Assembly: GCA_038212015.1 (NCBI GenBank)
Contig: JBBQUY010000004.1
Coordinates: forward strand, 1-64,000
Length of the DNA stretch: 64,000 bases
Direction of reading: 5' to 3'
DNA from: JAGQUL01 sp038212015
GTDB taxonomy: Bacteria; Actinomycetota; Thermoleophilia; Gaiellales; SKUG01
A program made the position numbers and the translations under genes. Positions 48,168 through 57,007 of the stretch are shown in pieces. The stretch's first letter is position 1. Every line of letters starts with the position of its first letter. The notes beneath the pieces were generated by a model. It searched no databases. It was not told where the DNA came from and saw nothing but the letters and a program-made list of their open reading frames with translations.

Positions 48168-49481
48168 TCAGGCGGATTCGTTCGAGACGATCCCGAGCTG
48201 GCGTCGCTCGCGCTCGCCGAGCACGATCGAGTCCGCATACGCCTGCAGGCTCGTGATCGGCAGCTCACCGACGAGCCCGGCTGCAATCGTCGTGCGCAGC
48301 GCACTCGCGAGCGTGCGGGTGACGTGCACGGATTCCGCGCCGGGCGGGGTCGCGGTGCGAATCGCATCGGCAGCCGCGTACATCGCGTCGACGAACGCAC
48401 GCCGCTGCGGAAGGTCCGCGCCGAGCACGACCGCCATCCGCAGCGCGGCCGAGCCGACCTCGCGCTCGCTCGCATAGACCTCCACGAGCATGTCGAACAG
48501 CGCGCGCATCGCCGCGAGGCCGTGCGCCGTCGCCGCGAACTGATAGCGCTCGACCGCTCGCGCGAGCGTGCCGTCAGGGTCGGCGGCCAGGCGTCGCACC
48601 GCGGTCGGCAGGTGCGACGCGACCGTCGCATCCACCTTGCTCGGCAGGTGCCCGCATCGGCGCGCGGCGATGGCCGGCACCGGCTTGGGTGCGAGCGCTC
48701 GCCAGTCGAATCGCTCGAGCACGAGCGGCCCGGCAGTGATCGAGCCGCCCGCGAGCGCACGCACGGCACTCGTGACGTCGACGATCGCGCGCAGCGGATC
48801 GATCGCATTCTCGTCTTCGTCGGCCTCGACCTGGCGCTCGAGCTGCAGGATCACGGTCGGCAGTCCGTCACGCGAGCCGTCGCCCCAGTCGAGCTGTGCG
48901 GCCTCGGGCCACTCCATCCGGAACCACTCGGGATCGACCGCTCGAACGGTCACACCCGCCGCGAGCTCGAGATCGCCGTAGGGCAGTTTCACGCCCCACA
49001 GCGGCGTCACCGCCACATACCGACGAGCGGTGGCGTACAGCGTCCGCTCGAAGCGCAGGTAGTGCTCGAGCAGCGCGGAATCGTCGAGCTCGAAGTCGGG
49101 CGTGGCTTCGGCCATCGCCACCAGGAGCGGCTCGAGCAGTTCCCGTCGCGCCACGAGCTGCATGTCGGCGACCGCGTCGGTGCGACCCGCGCGCAGGAAG
49201 TCGGTGCAGGCAGGATCGCTCGCGACGGTCCAGGCAGCCTCGTCTGCGGCGTCGAGTTCCCAGATCCGCTCGAGCCGCTCGCGCACGAAGCGCTCGGTCA
49301 TCGGTCGGTACTCGTAGAACGGCTTGTCATCGCGCAGACGCTGGTGCTCTTCGACGCTGAACGAGATGTCGGCACCGGCGGCGCGATCGGCCGCGAGCAG
49401 CTCGAATGCGTCCACGACGAAGCGTCGCAGGGACGAGAACAGGCCCGCATTGCGGATCGGAAGCTGCAGCTGGGAGTCCAT
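48168..49481 (-). CDS. Conserved-looking hypothetical protein (437 aa)
   Basis: A soluble 437-residue protein starting MDSQLQLPIRNAGLFSSLRR, with alternating helical and beta-rich parts. Notable segments are FERTLYATARRYVAVTPLWG, AAGVTVRAVDPEWFRMEWPE, and GLPTVILQLERQVEADEDEN. No nucleotide-binding or catalytic motif is evident. Base composition and codon bias match the neighbouring genes. ATG 49481 is chosen because the sequence before it is an Arg/Asp-rich low-quality extension. The gene runs towards the Abhydrolase_9-like gene and ends 18 bp from it. I do not recognise the family. Confidence 0.65.
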   Translation of the reverse strand: MDSQLQLPIRNAGLFSSLRRFVVDAFELLAADRAAGADISFSVEEHQRLRDDKPFYEYRPMTERFVRERLERIWELDAADEAAWTVASDPACTDFLRAGRTDAVADMQLVARRELLEPLLVAMAEATPDFELDDSALLEHYLRFERTLYATARRYVAVTPLWGVKLPYGDLELAAGVTVRAVDPEWFRMEWPEAAQLDWGDGSRDGLPTVILQLERQVEADEDENAIDPLRAIVDVTSAVRALAGGSITAGPLVLERFDWRALAPKPVPAIAARRCGHLPSKVDATVASHLPTAVRRLAADPDGTLARAVERYQFAATAHGLAAMRALFDMLVEVYASEREVGSAALRMAVVLGADLPQRRAFVDAMYAAADAIRTATPPGAESVHVTRTLASALRTTIAAGLVGELPITSLQAYADSIVLGERERRQLGIVSNESA

Positions 49482-49568
49482 TACTCGCGTGTTCGACGCG
49501 ACGGCGCCCGGACCTGCCCGACGAAGGAGCGCGGGTTTTCGCGCAACGGCGGTGTCGGGTCCAGCACG

Positions 49569-49763
49569 ATGCAGATGACTGCCAGAAATCGCGTAAAAGA
49601 CCTGTTGCCCGTGTTGATCGTCTTCTTCGTCGTGGCGTCGTTCGGCACGATCGTATTCATCGAATACGTCGCGCACGATCCGATCGTCGTTCCGGCACCG
49701 GAGAAGTCGTCACCCAGGGACGCGCCGCACCCGGTGCCGTTCGTTCCGCGGCGCCGAGCGTGA
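49569..49763 (+). CDS. Small single-pass membrane protein (64 aa)
   Basis: A 64-residue frame with one membrane helix (LLPVLIVFFVVASFGTIVFI, about residues 12-31), a basic N-terminus (MQMTARNRVKD) and a short Pro-rich exported or cytoplasmic tail (PAPEKSSPRDAPHPVPFVP). The basic N-side suggests an N-in orientation. Two starts are possible, ATG 49569 and ATG 49575. It lies between two minus-strand genes and has a clear helix and normal codon bias; the much longer frame containing it is a shadow of the 48168 gene. Function unknown. Confidence 0.6.
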   Translation: MQMTARNRVKDLLPVLIVFFVVASFGTIVFIEYVAHDPIVVPAPEKSSPRDAPHPVPFVPRRRA

Positions 49764-49781
49764 CCTGGGCGCGGTCGATTC

Positions 49782-50987
49782 CTAGAAGGGGATCGGCTCG
49801 GTCCGCTTGAGCTCTTCGAGCAGGTTCCTGGCAATGACGAGGCGCTGCACCTGGTTGGTGCCCTCATAGATCTGGGTGATCTTCGCGTCGCGCATCATGC
49901 GCTCGACCGGGTACTCCTGGATGTAGCCGTAGCCGCCGAGCAGCTGCACGGCATCGGTCGAGACATCCATCGCCACGTCCGTGCAGATGAGCTTGGCCAT
50001 CGCGCTGTAGCGCGTCAGCGTCGGCTGGGGCACCGCGCTGCCGGCATCGATCATGTGACCGGCTCGGTACAGCAGCTCGCGTGCTGCCGCCGTGCGCGTT
50101 TCCATGTCGGCAAGCATCCACTGCAGGCCCTGCTGGTGCGCGATTGGCTTGCCGAACTGCTCGCGCTCGAGCAGGTACTTGCCGGCGTACTCGATCGCGC
50201 CCCCTGCGATGCCCAGACCCTGCGCCGCGACGCCCGGGCGGGAGCGATCGAGCACCTGCATCGCGAGCGTGAAGCCGGTGCCTTCCTCGCCGAGGATGTT
50301 CTCAGCCGGGATCCGGCAGTCGTCGAAGAACAGCTCGCCGGTCGTCGAGCCCTTGATGCCCATCTTCTTCTCGTACTTGCCCACCGAGAAGCCTGGCGCG
50401 TCGGCGGGCACGATGAACGCCGAGATGCCCTTGTGTCCGACATCCTGCTGCGTCTTGGCGAACACGACGTACACGGTCGCGACGCCCGCGTTGGTGATGA
50501 AGCGCTTGCCGCCGTTGAGCACGTACTCGTCGCCGTCACGCACCGCGGTGGTGCGCATGCCGGCGCTGTCGGAGCCGCTCTCGGGCTCGGTCAGTCCGTA
50601 CGCCGCGAGCCACTCGCCGCTCGCGAGCTTGGGCAGCCATGCGTCCTTCTGCGCGTCGGTGCCGGCGAGCTTGATCGGCAGCGACCCGAGCTCCTGCACG
50701 GCAAGCAGCAGGCCGCTCGTCGCGCAGACCTTGGAGATCTCCTCGATCGCCATGATGAGCGCCAGTGCGCCGGTACCGGTGCCGCCATGCTCTTCCGAGA
50801 ACGGCAGACCGAACAGGCCCTGCTCCATGAAGATCTCGCGGATGTCCTGCGGGAACTCGCCGGCTGCGTCGATGTCGTGCGCGCGGGGGGCGACGAACTG
50901 GCGCGCGACGCCGCGAGCGTGCTCGCGGATCTCGGTGTGGGTGTCGGTGAGACCCCAGTAGTTGGCGGCGGTGTCGACTGCGGACAT
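49782..50987 (-). CDS. Acyl-CoA dehydrogenase, second copy
   Basis: The 401-residue enzyme shares the acyl-CoA dehydrogenase layout: AAYGLTEPESGSDSAGMRTT, YVLNGGKRFITNAG, then REQFGKPIAHQQGLQWMLAD, and LLGGYGYIQEYPVERMMRDA. The catalytic base Glu375 is in QIYEGTNQVQR. It differs enough from the 25686 enzyme to act on another acyl-CoA. GGAGAG lies 7 nt before the ATG. The gap to the next gene upstream (50988-51251) shows no other gene. It ends only 18 bp from the small membrane gene running towards it. Confidence 0.92.
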   Translation of the reverse strand: MSAVDTAANYWGLTDTHTEIREHARGVARQFVAPRAHDIDAAGEFPQDIREIFMEQGLFGLPFSEEHGGTGTGALALIMAIEEISKVCATSGLLLAVQELGSLPIKLAGTDAQKDAWLPKLASGEWLAAYGLTEPESGSDSAGMRTTAVRDGDEYVLNGGKRFITNAGVATVYVVFAKTQQDVGHKGISAFIVPADAPGFSVGKYEKKMGIKGSTTGELFFDDCRIPAENILGEEGTGFTLAMQVLDRSRPGVAAQGLGIAGGAIEYAGKYLLEREQFGKPIAHQQGLQWMLADMETRTAAARELLYRAGHMIDAGSAVPQPTLTRYSAMAKLICTDVAMDVSTDAVQLLGGYGYIQEYPVERMMRDAKITQIYEGTNQVQRLVIARNLLEELKRTEPIPF

Positions 50988-51251
50988 CGGCAGCTCTCCA
51001 GCTCGGCGGTGCGCATCGAGGGTACCTCGCGCGCACGCGTGTGTGCGATCGAGACCATCCTACGGCGCAGCGCCTGGAACGTGTGCGCGGCGCGGCCGGC
51101 AGGGTCCCGGCCGCCCACGGCGCCCTTCTCGGCCAATGCATCGCCCGTCGATCCCGAATCATTCGAAGATCGTCGAACCTGTGCGTGACGTCGACAACCG
51201 GTCGATGACCGCTGACATGCCCGTCGTGGTGGGGGCGCCCCGCGTCGTTCG

Positions 51252-51641
51252 TCAGCCGCGCGGGACGATGTACTCGCGCTCCTCGACGAGGCGGCCGTCA
51301 GCGATGCGCATGACAGTGACCATCGAGAAGTGGAGCGGTTCGCCGCTCTCGGCGTACGTGCCCTCGGCAGTCGCCTCGACCATCGCGGTGTCGCCCTGCA
51401 CGAGCACCGTGTGCGGTCGATATTCGAGGTGCGAGGTCGACTCCACGAAGCGCTGCCATTCGGCGACGTAGGAGTCCGAGCCGTCGATGCGATCGCGCGT
51501 TCCGGGACGCCAGTAGATGATCTCGGGCGCGACACACGCGGCGAGGGCGGTCCAGTCGCGCGCGGCGATGGAGTTGATGACCTGCCCCACGACGTGGCGC
51601 GTCATCATGTCGACGGAAGTGTCGTTCGGATTCATGGCCAT
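51252..51641 (-). CDS. SnoaL/NTF2-like protein
   Basis: The 129-residue protein has the NTF2-like cone fold. A helix (MTRHVVGQVINSIAARDWTA) is followed by VAPEIIYWRPGTRDRIDGSD, then VESTSHLEYRPHTVLVQGDT and SMVTVMRIADGRLVEEREY. Such domains act as small hydrolases, isomerases or ligand binders; the WRPGTRDRI loop may line the pocket. Start ATG 51641 is followed by a second ATG two codons later. TACAAT at about 51655-51660, read on the minus strand, is a likely -10 box with a short leader. Confidence 0.78.
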   Translation of the reverse strand: MAMNPNDTSVDMMTRHVVGQVINSIAARDWTALAACVAPEIIYWRPGTRDRIDGSDSYVAEWQRFVESTSHLEYRPHTVLVQGDTAMVEATAEGTYAESGEPLHFSMVTVMRIADGRLVEEREYIVPRG

Positions 51642-51690
51642 GGTGGGCACGGGGAGAATTGTACCGTTTGCGTCCCCTGCAGCGTGCAGT

Positions 51691-52944
51691 TCAGCTCGCC
51701 ACGAGCACCTGACGGGGCAGCGCGGGCAGCGCCTCGACCCCGGTTTCGGTGACGATGAACGCATCCTCGATGCCGACCGCCGCGCGGCCCGGGAACACCA
51801 GCTTGGGTTCGAGCGCAAAGACCATGCCGACCTCGAGCGGATCGTCGAATCCCCGCGCCAGGAACGGATATTCGTCCACCTCCAGACCGATTCCGTGTCC
51901 CACGAAGCGAGCCTGGTCGGGCGCGACGCCCATGAAATTCGCCGCGTGGCCGGACTGATCGGCCAGGTCGAGCGCCTGCTGGTACAGCGCGCTCGGCGCC
52001 ACCCCCGGCCTGGCGGAAGCCGATACCTGCTCGAGCACGTCCACGCACCAGGCCTGCGCGGCGAGCAGGTCCTCGTCGATCGCGTCCAGGCCGCCGACCG
52101 CGACGACGCGCGTGCAGTCGGACAGGTAGCCGTTGTAGCAGCCCATCAGGTCGAGCACGAGCAGGTCGCCCGCGCGCAGCTCCTGCAGCGACGGGCCCTT
52201 GCCTGCGGGCGGATACAGGCCTGAACCGCCGAGCGGAGCGTCGAGCGCGGCGGGGAGCGCGGCGTTGGCTGCGGCGCACACCTGCCCGAAGAACATCTCG
52301 CCACCGAAGCGACGCATGCGCATGATTCCCTGATGTCCGGCGCCGCGCAGGCAGCCTTCGGCCAGGCGTGCCGCGTCGAGTTCGGTGTGGCCCGGCACGA
52401 CCTGGTAGGCGACGGTGTGCATCGCTTCCTTCACCTGCTCGGCTGCGACGCGGTGGTTTCCGAGCTCCCACTCGCTCTTGATCGCGCGCACGCCGCGCAG
52501 GTGATGGGTGAGGTCGACGAACGCCGCGTCGGGCAGCGCGGCCGCGAGCTTGAGGTAGTCGGCGGCGGGCACAACGTCGAGCGCGATCGCGATGCGTCCA
52601 CTCGCGACGCCCATCGCACCGAGTTCGGCGACGAGCTGCTTGACGGCGACCATCCGCTCGACCTGCCAGCACGTCTCCGCCTGCACGCGGGCGGCGGCGC
52701 GGCGCGCGAGCACCTTCACGTCGCCGGACGCGGGCACGAGCACCCACCCGTCCAGGATCGAACCGCTCACGTAGCCGACGTCCGCGTTCGCCTGCACGAT
52801 CGCCACGTCGATGTCGGCTGCGACGAGTCGCGCCTGCAGCGCGGCGGCGCGTCGCCGGAGCTCGTCGTGCGGCACGAGATAGCGGAAGGTCGGCAGGTCC
52901 TCGGGGCGGATCTGCTGCTCGGCGGTGGCGGCGTCGGTCGTCAT
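51691..52944 (-). CDS. M24-family metallopeptidase (Xaa-Pro aminopeptidase-like)
   Basis: The 417-residue protein has the creatinase-like N-terminal domain and the pita-bread catalytic domain. The five metal ligands appear in order: the two Asp of LLVLDLMGCYNGYLSDCTR, His in FVGHGIGLEVDEYP, Glu in FALEPKLVFP, and Glu in VGIEDAFIVTE. It should be a Mn2+-type dipeptidase or Xaa-Pro aminopeptidase. The N-terminal domain keeps DVAIVQANADVGYVSG and TELDAARL. It is transcribed from a leaderless-type promoter that is back to back with the promoter of the amidohydrolase at 52984. Confidence 0.88.
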   Translation of the reverse strand: MTTDAATAEQQIRPEDLPTFRYLVPHDELRRRAAALQARLVAADIDVAIVQANADVGYVSGSILDGWVLVPASGDVKVLARRAAARVQAETCWQVERMVAVKQLVAELGAMGVASGRIAIALDVVPAADYLKLAAALPDAAFVDLTHHLRGVRAIKSEWELGNHRVAAEQVKEAMHTVAYQVVPGHTELDAARLAEGCLRGAGHQGIMRMRRFGGEMFFGQVCAAANAALPAALDAPLGGSGLYPPAGKGPSLQELRAGDLLVLDLMGCYNGYLSDCTRVVAVGGLDAIDEDLLAAQAWCVDVLEQVSASARPGVAPSALYQQALDLADQSGHAANFMGVAPDQARFVGHGIGLEVDEYPFLARGFDDPLEVGMVFALEPKLVFPGRAAVGIEDAFIVTETGVEALPALPRQVLVAS

Positions 52945-52950
52945 GCCATG

Positions 52951-52956
52951 AGCCTA
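52951..52956 (-). promoter_or_regulatory. -10 box TAGGCT, M24 peptidase
   Basis: On the minus strand TAGGCT is followed by CATGGC and the ATG at 52944, exactly -12 to -7. It faces the opposite -10 box at 52971-52976 across a 39-bp gap between start codons. Confidence 0.6.
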
Positions 52957-52970
52957 CTCCCGCACCCGCG

Positions 52971-52976
52971 TAGGAT
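52971..52976 (+). promoter_or_regulatory. -10 box TAGGAT, amidohydrolase
   Basis: TAGGAT is followed by CACCCGC and the ATG at 52984 (7-nt gap). Together with 52951-52956 it forms a compact divergent promoter pair whose upstream elements must lie inside the opposite gene. Confidence 0.6.
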
Positions 52977-52983
52977 CACCCGC

Positions 52984-54621
52984 ATGATCCTCGACAACGC
53001 GAACGTACTGACCATGGATGCCGCGTTGCCGCGCGCGAAGGCGATCGCGATTGCAGGTGGGCGCATCCTCGGCGGCGTCGATTCGCGCGAGGACGCGATC
53101 GCCTCGCATGCGCACGAGCGCATCGACCTCAAGGGCCTGACGGTCGTGCCGGGATTCGTGGAGGCCCATTGCCACTTCCGCGCGTGGGCGCTGCAGCGCC
53201 ATCGCCTGCAGCTCGAGGCAGCACCGACCCTGGACGGGCTGCTCGACCGCGTGCGCGCACATGCGACAGCACCCGCCGTCGACGAGGACCTGCCCGGCCC
53301 GCCGCGGCGCATCGAACCGCGCGAGAGCGACGAGTGGATCCTCGGCGGCGGCTGGAGCAACGAACTGCTGGCAGCCGGCACGCCCGTGGCGACCCTGCTC
53401 GACGACGCCGCGTCTGGACGCCCGGCTGCGCTGCATTCGCGCGACGGTCACGCGCTGTGGACCACGCCGCGCGCGCTCGAGCGCCTCGGCATGTCGCTCG
53501 AGCAGCTGGAGGTGCCGGGCGGGGTCGTCGAACGCGATGCGTCCGGCGCGTTCAGCGGCGTGCTGCGCGAGGAGTCGGCATGGATCGTCCGGCGCGCACT
53601 GCCCGACGACGACCTCGACATGAAGGTGCTTGCAACCGCGATGCGCGAGGCAGCGCGCCGCGGCGTGACGAGCCTGCACGACATGGACGGTGCGGTCGCG
53701 CTGCGTTCGTGGCGACGCATCGAAGACGAACGTGGCCTCGCGCTGCGGGTGTGGGTGCACCTGCTCGCCGCCGACCTGCCGCACATCGAGGCCCTCGGCC
53801 TCGGCGCCGGGTGGGGCTCCGACCGGCTCGCGATCGGCGCACTCAAGCTCTACGCCGACGGCACGCTCGGCTCCGGCACCGCGCTCGTGCACGAGACGGA
53901 GCTGCCCCGCCACGGCGAGCAGCCGCGTGAGGGCATCGCGATCGTGCCGGTACCCGAGCTGCGCAGCCTTGCGCGCCGCGCCGGCGCTGCCGGCCTGCCG
54001 CTCGCAGTCCACGCGATCGGCGACCGCGCATTCAGCGACGTGCTCGACGCGCTGGAAGCCACGCGCGAGCACTGGGACCAGTTGCCGATGCGCCCCCGCA
54101 TCGAGCACGCACAGCTGGTGCGGACCGAGGACCTCGTCCGCGCCACAGAGCTCGGTGTTGCCCTGTCGGTGCAGCCGAGCATGCTCGTGAGCGATCGTGA
54201 CGAGGCCGACGCACGCTGGGGCGACCGCACGGCGCGCGCCTATGCCTACCGCGCAATGGTGGATGCCGGCTGTGGGATCCTGCTCGGCTCCGATGCCCCG
54301 ATCGAGGACCTGCGCCCGCTCGCCGCGCTGCATGCCGCGACGGTTCGCGACGGCGGCGCGCACGAACTCGATGCCGCGCGCGGCCCGTGGCATCCCGAGC
54401 AGGCGCTCGACACGGAGACCGCGCTGCTGGCGTCGACCGCATGGCCGGCTGATGCAACGGGCGTCGGGCATCGCCTGGGCCGGCTCGTGCCCGGGCGCGA
54501 GGCGGACCTGGTCGTGCTGTCTGCCGATCCGCTCAGCACGCCGTTCGCGGACATCGAGGTCGTCGCCACCATGGTCGGGGGTCGCTGGACGTACGGCGCC
54601 GCGAACCTCGGCGTGCGCTGA
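52984..54621 (+). CDS. Amidohydrolase (YtcJ-like, Amidohydro_3)
   Basis: The 545-residue protein has the composite amidohydrolase fold. ILDNANVLTMDAALPRAKAI opens the beta-sandwich, and VVPGFVEAHCHFRAW carries HxH metal ligands. IGALKLYADGTLGSGTALVH has the Lys, then VHAIGDRAFSDVLDALEA, RIEHAQLVRTEDL, and GSDAPIEDLRP with the catalytic Asp. ADLVVLSADPL closes the sandwich. The substrate cannot be told. ATG 52984 is leaderless-like; the longer frame upstream overlaps the M24 gene and is a shadow. Confidence 0.88.
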   Translation: MILDNANVLTMDAALPRAKAIAIAGGRILGGVDSREDAIASHAHERIDLKGLTVVPGFVEAHCHFRAWALQRHRLQLEAAPTLDGLLDRVRAHATAPAVDEDLPGPPRRIEPRESDEWILGGGWSNELLAAGTPVATLLDDAASGRPAALHSRDGHALWTTPRALERLGMSLEQLEVPGGVVERDASGAFSGVLREESAWIVRRALPDDDLDMKVLATAMREAARRGVTSLHDMDGAVALRSWRRIEDERGLALRVWVHLLAADLPHIEALGLGAGWGSDRLAIGALKLYADGTLGSGTALVHETELPRHGEQPREGIAIVPVPELRSLARRAGAAGLPLAVHAIGDRAFSDVLDALEATREHWDQLPMRPRIEHAQLVRTEDLVRATELGVALSVQPSMLVSDRDEADARWGDRTARAYAYRAMVDAGCGILLGSDAPIEDLRPLAALHAATVRDGGAHELDAARGPWHPEQALDTETALLASTAWPADATGVGHRLGRLVPGREADLVVLSADPLSTPFADIEVVATMVGGRWTYGAANLGVR

Positions 54622-54689
54622 CGTTCCGGGATCCGGAGCGGTTCGCGCCGTTATCGGACTCGCGTGCAGACGAATCCGGCACCTCGGGC

Positions 54690-54695
54690 TATATT
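54690..54695 (+). promoter_or_regulatory. -10 box TATATT, HxlR regulator
   Basis: TATATT lies 9 nt before the GTG at 54705 in a locally AT-rich spot (GGGCTATATTGG). It suggests a leaderless or near-leaderless start. Confidence 0.45.
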
Positions 54696-54704
54696 GGACG
54701 TCTC

Positions 54705-55133
54705 GTGACAAGCCAGACCGAACAAGCCGCCTCGCTCGAAGCAGACGACCGTCCACAGCACGGTCCCAAGCTCGCGCCCGCCCAATGCGCGGTCGCGACG
54801 TGCGCGGAGCTCGTGAGCGGCAAGTGGACACTGCTGGTGATCCGCGACCTGGCTACCGGCCCCAAGTCCTACAGCGACCTGGAATCGTCGCTTGCCGGTA
54901 TCAGCCCTCGCACGCTCTGCGAGCGCCTCAAGCAGCTCGCCGCATCGGGAATGGTCTCGCGCACGCGCATCAAGGGCCTGCCGCCGCGCACGATGTACGA
55001 GCTCACCGAGCGCGGCTTCGAGCTCGCGCCGATCATCGAGACGATGCGTTCCGTCGGCGAGGCGCTCATGCGCTCGGAGCCCGATCCTGCTGCTGCGGAA
55101 GCTGCGCAGGCGATCGACGACTGCTGCGAGTGA
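54705..55133 (+). CDS. HxlR-family winged-helix transcription regulator
   Basis: The 142-residue protein has the HxlR pattern: CAVATCAELVSGKWTLLVIR, then DLESSLAGISPRTLCERLKQ as the recognition-helix region, the wing RTRIKGLPPRTMYELTERGF, and a C-terminal dimer helix. The conserved Cys in the N-terminal motif senses electrophiles or oxidants in some relatives (YodB, HypR). The quinone-type dioxygenase/esterase pair at 689-2280 belongs to the class such regulators control, but is 52 kb away, so a link is speculative. It ends 6 bp from the convergent helicase. Confidence 0.88.
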   Translation: MTSQTEQAASLEADDRPQHGPKLAPAQCAVATCAELVSGKWTLLVIRDLATGPKSYSDLESSLAGISPRTLCERLKQLAASGMVSRTRIKGLPPRTMYELTERGFELAPIIETMRSVGEALMRSEPDPAAAEAAQAIDDCCE

Positions 55134-55139
55134 CGCCGA

Positions 55140-56804
55140 TCAGCTCTTGGGACGACGCCGTCGTCGCTTGACGCGCGCGGTCGTCTTCGGCGGTCGCTTC
55201 CGCCGCGTCGCGCGCTTTCGCGGTGCCGCGTCCTTGAATGCCGCCGCAGCCGCGACGAGCTCCGCCGCCGGCTGCTCGTCGAACAGCGGACCGCCGACGC
55301 ACACCGCGCAGCGACCGCACTCGGCGGCCTCGGGATCGTCGAGCTCCGCCGCCACGAACGCCATCAGGCAGCGCTCCCCGCGCGAATAGCCGAGCATGCG
55401 CTCGTATTCGGCGTGGCGTCGCACGACGAGCTCGGCCATGCGTCCCTCGTCGACCTGGAAGTCGACTCCGGTGGCGTACCAGCTCGAGCCGCGCTTGGTG
55501 ACGGGCGGATCGACCTCCACCGCGAGCTGGCCGAGCACCTTTTCGGTGAGCGCGCGACCGATGCCGATGTTCTTGGCAAGCGTCGTGACGCCCATGCCCT
55601 TCGGCGCGGCAAGACGCAGCCCGCTCAGGACGGCTTCGTAGGCGCCGACGGGCGGAAACGCCTGCCCGATGAAGTAGTCGGTGATGCGCCGGTCGCCGTC
55701 GCCGTGCAGCAGTACACCGTATGCGTCGTCGACCGCGCGACCCGCACGCCCGACCTGCTGGTAGTAGTGGATGAGCGACTGCGGCAGCTGGAAGTGGACG
55801 ACGAACGCCAGATCCGGCTTGTCGAAGCCCATGCCGAGCGCGGGCGTGGCGACGACCGCCTTGATGTCGTTGGCAAGCAGCCTTCGCTCGATCTCGAGCT
55901 TGTGCGCTTCCTCGCCGCCGCCCTGTCCGCCGCCGGTGTACGGCTGCGCGTCAACGCCCTGTGATGTCAGGAATGCCGCGACGCGCTTCGCGTGCGCTTT
56001 CGTGAGGACATAGATGATGCCGCTGCCGTTGATCTGCGGCAGCGTCTGCGCGAGCCACGCCATGCGCTCGTCTTCGCCGCGCAGGTGGATCGCCTGCAGC
56101 TTGAGGCTCGCGCGCGAGAGTGGACCGCGCATCACCTCCACGCTGCCGCCGAGCTGGTCGACGACGTCCTGGACGACGGCGTCGTTGGCGGTTGCGGTGG
56201 TCGCGAGGATCGCGACGTCGTCGCCCAGTCGCGGCAGCACCGACTTGATGCGGCGATAGTCGGGGCGGAAGTCGTGGCCCCAGTCGCTGATGCAGTGCGC
56301 TTCGTCGACGACGAACAGGCCGATGTCGTCGAGCAGCGGTTCGAGCACGCGTTCGACGAATCCGGAGTTGGCGAGCCGCTCGGGCGAGACCAGCAGCAGG
56401 TCGACCTCGTCATTGCTCATCGATTCGACGATGGCGTCCCACTCGTCGGTGTTCGTGGAGTCGATGCGTACGGCGCGCACGCCCAGTCGCTCGGCTGCGC
56501 GCACCTGGTCGCGCATGAGCGCGAGCAGTGGCGAGACGAGCACGGTCGGGCCGGCGCCGCGCTCGCGCAGCAGCTTGGTCGTGAGGAAGTACACCGAGCT
56601 CTTGCCCCACCCGGTGCGCTGCACGACGAGCAGGTGGGCGCGACGGTCGACGAGTGCGGTGATCGCCTCGAGCTGGCCATCGCGGAAATCCGCATCAGGT
56701 CCGAGCGAGCCGCGCAGCAGCTCACGTGCGCGTGATTCGATGTCGACATCGAGCGGCGTCGCGCCATCGGGATCCGGTTCGAGTGTCAGCTGGTCGGTCA
56801 CCAC
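55140..56804 (-). CDS. RecQ-family ATP-dependent DNA helicase
   Basis: A 554-residue superfamily 2 helicase with variant Walker A TGWGKSS (residues 64-70), DEAH (167-170), SDWGHDFRPDYR and motif VI QQVGRAGR. The Walker A and the short zinc-like region (ERCLMAFVAAELDDPEAAEC followed by GRCAVC) are those of the small RecQ relatives in actinobacteria. The last 35 residues are highly basic (KRATRRKRPPKTTARVKRRR), probably for DNA binding. No HRDC domain is seen. It unwinds DNA 3' to 5' in repair. The GTG at 56804 follows TGATACCG. Confidence 0.88.
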   Translation of the reverse strand: MVTDQLTLEPDPDGATPLDVDIESRARELLRGSLGPDADFRDGQLEAITALVDRRAHLLVVQRTGWGKSSVYFLTTKLLRERGAGPTVLVSPLLALMRDQVRAAERLGVRAVRIDSTNTDEWDAIVESMSNDEVDLLLVSPERLANSGFVERVLEPLLDDIGLFVVDEAHCISDWGHDFRPDYRRIKSVLPRLGDDVAILATTATANDAVVQDVVDQLGGSVEVMRGPLSRASLKLQAIHLRGEDERMAWLAQTLPQINGSGIIYVLTKAHAKRVAAFLTSQGVDAQPYTGGGQGGGEEAHKLEIERRLLANDIKAVVATPALGMGFDKPDLAFVVHFQLPQSLIHYYQQVGRAGRAVDDAYGVLLHGDGDRRITDYFIGQAFPPVGAYEAVLSGLRLAAPKGMGVTTLAKNIGIGRALTEKVLGQLAVEVDPPVTKRGSSWYATGVDFQVDEGRMAELVVRRHAEYERMLGYSRGERCLMAFVAAELDDPEAAECGRCAVCVGGPLFDEQPAAELVAAAAAFKDAAPRKRATRRKRPPKTTARVKRRRRRPKS

Positions 56805-56836
56805 TGCACGGTATCAGCACGGCCGGGCGGCGGGAC

Positions 56837-56941
56837 GAGTGTTCGCCAACGGCACGCTCGCCTGCCGTTGATCAACACTCCCTCGGGCATCTCGCGGCGA
56901 GTGTCCACGAACGGCATGCCGGGATGTCGCTGATCAACACT
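56837..56941. repeat. Two tandem copies of a palindromic repeat
   Basis: Copy 1 (56837-56880) folds as GAGTGTT...CAACGGCA-CGCTCGCC-TGCCGTTG...AACACTC with fully paired inner and outer arms. Copy 2 (56899-56941) keeps GAGTGT, GAACGGCAT and TGATCAACACT with weaker pairing. They lie in the gap between the helicase and pilT on either side of minus-strand transcription, where they could cause pausing. Confidence 0.75.
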
Positions 56942-57007
56942 GGCGACGGAGCCGCGGCGGCGCAGCGCGGGGTGACTCCGCACAGCGTGGCGAATCGCGG
57001 CGAATCG

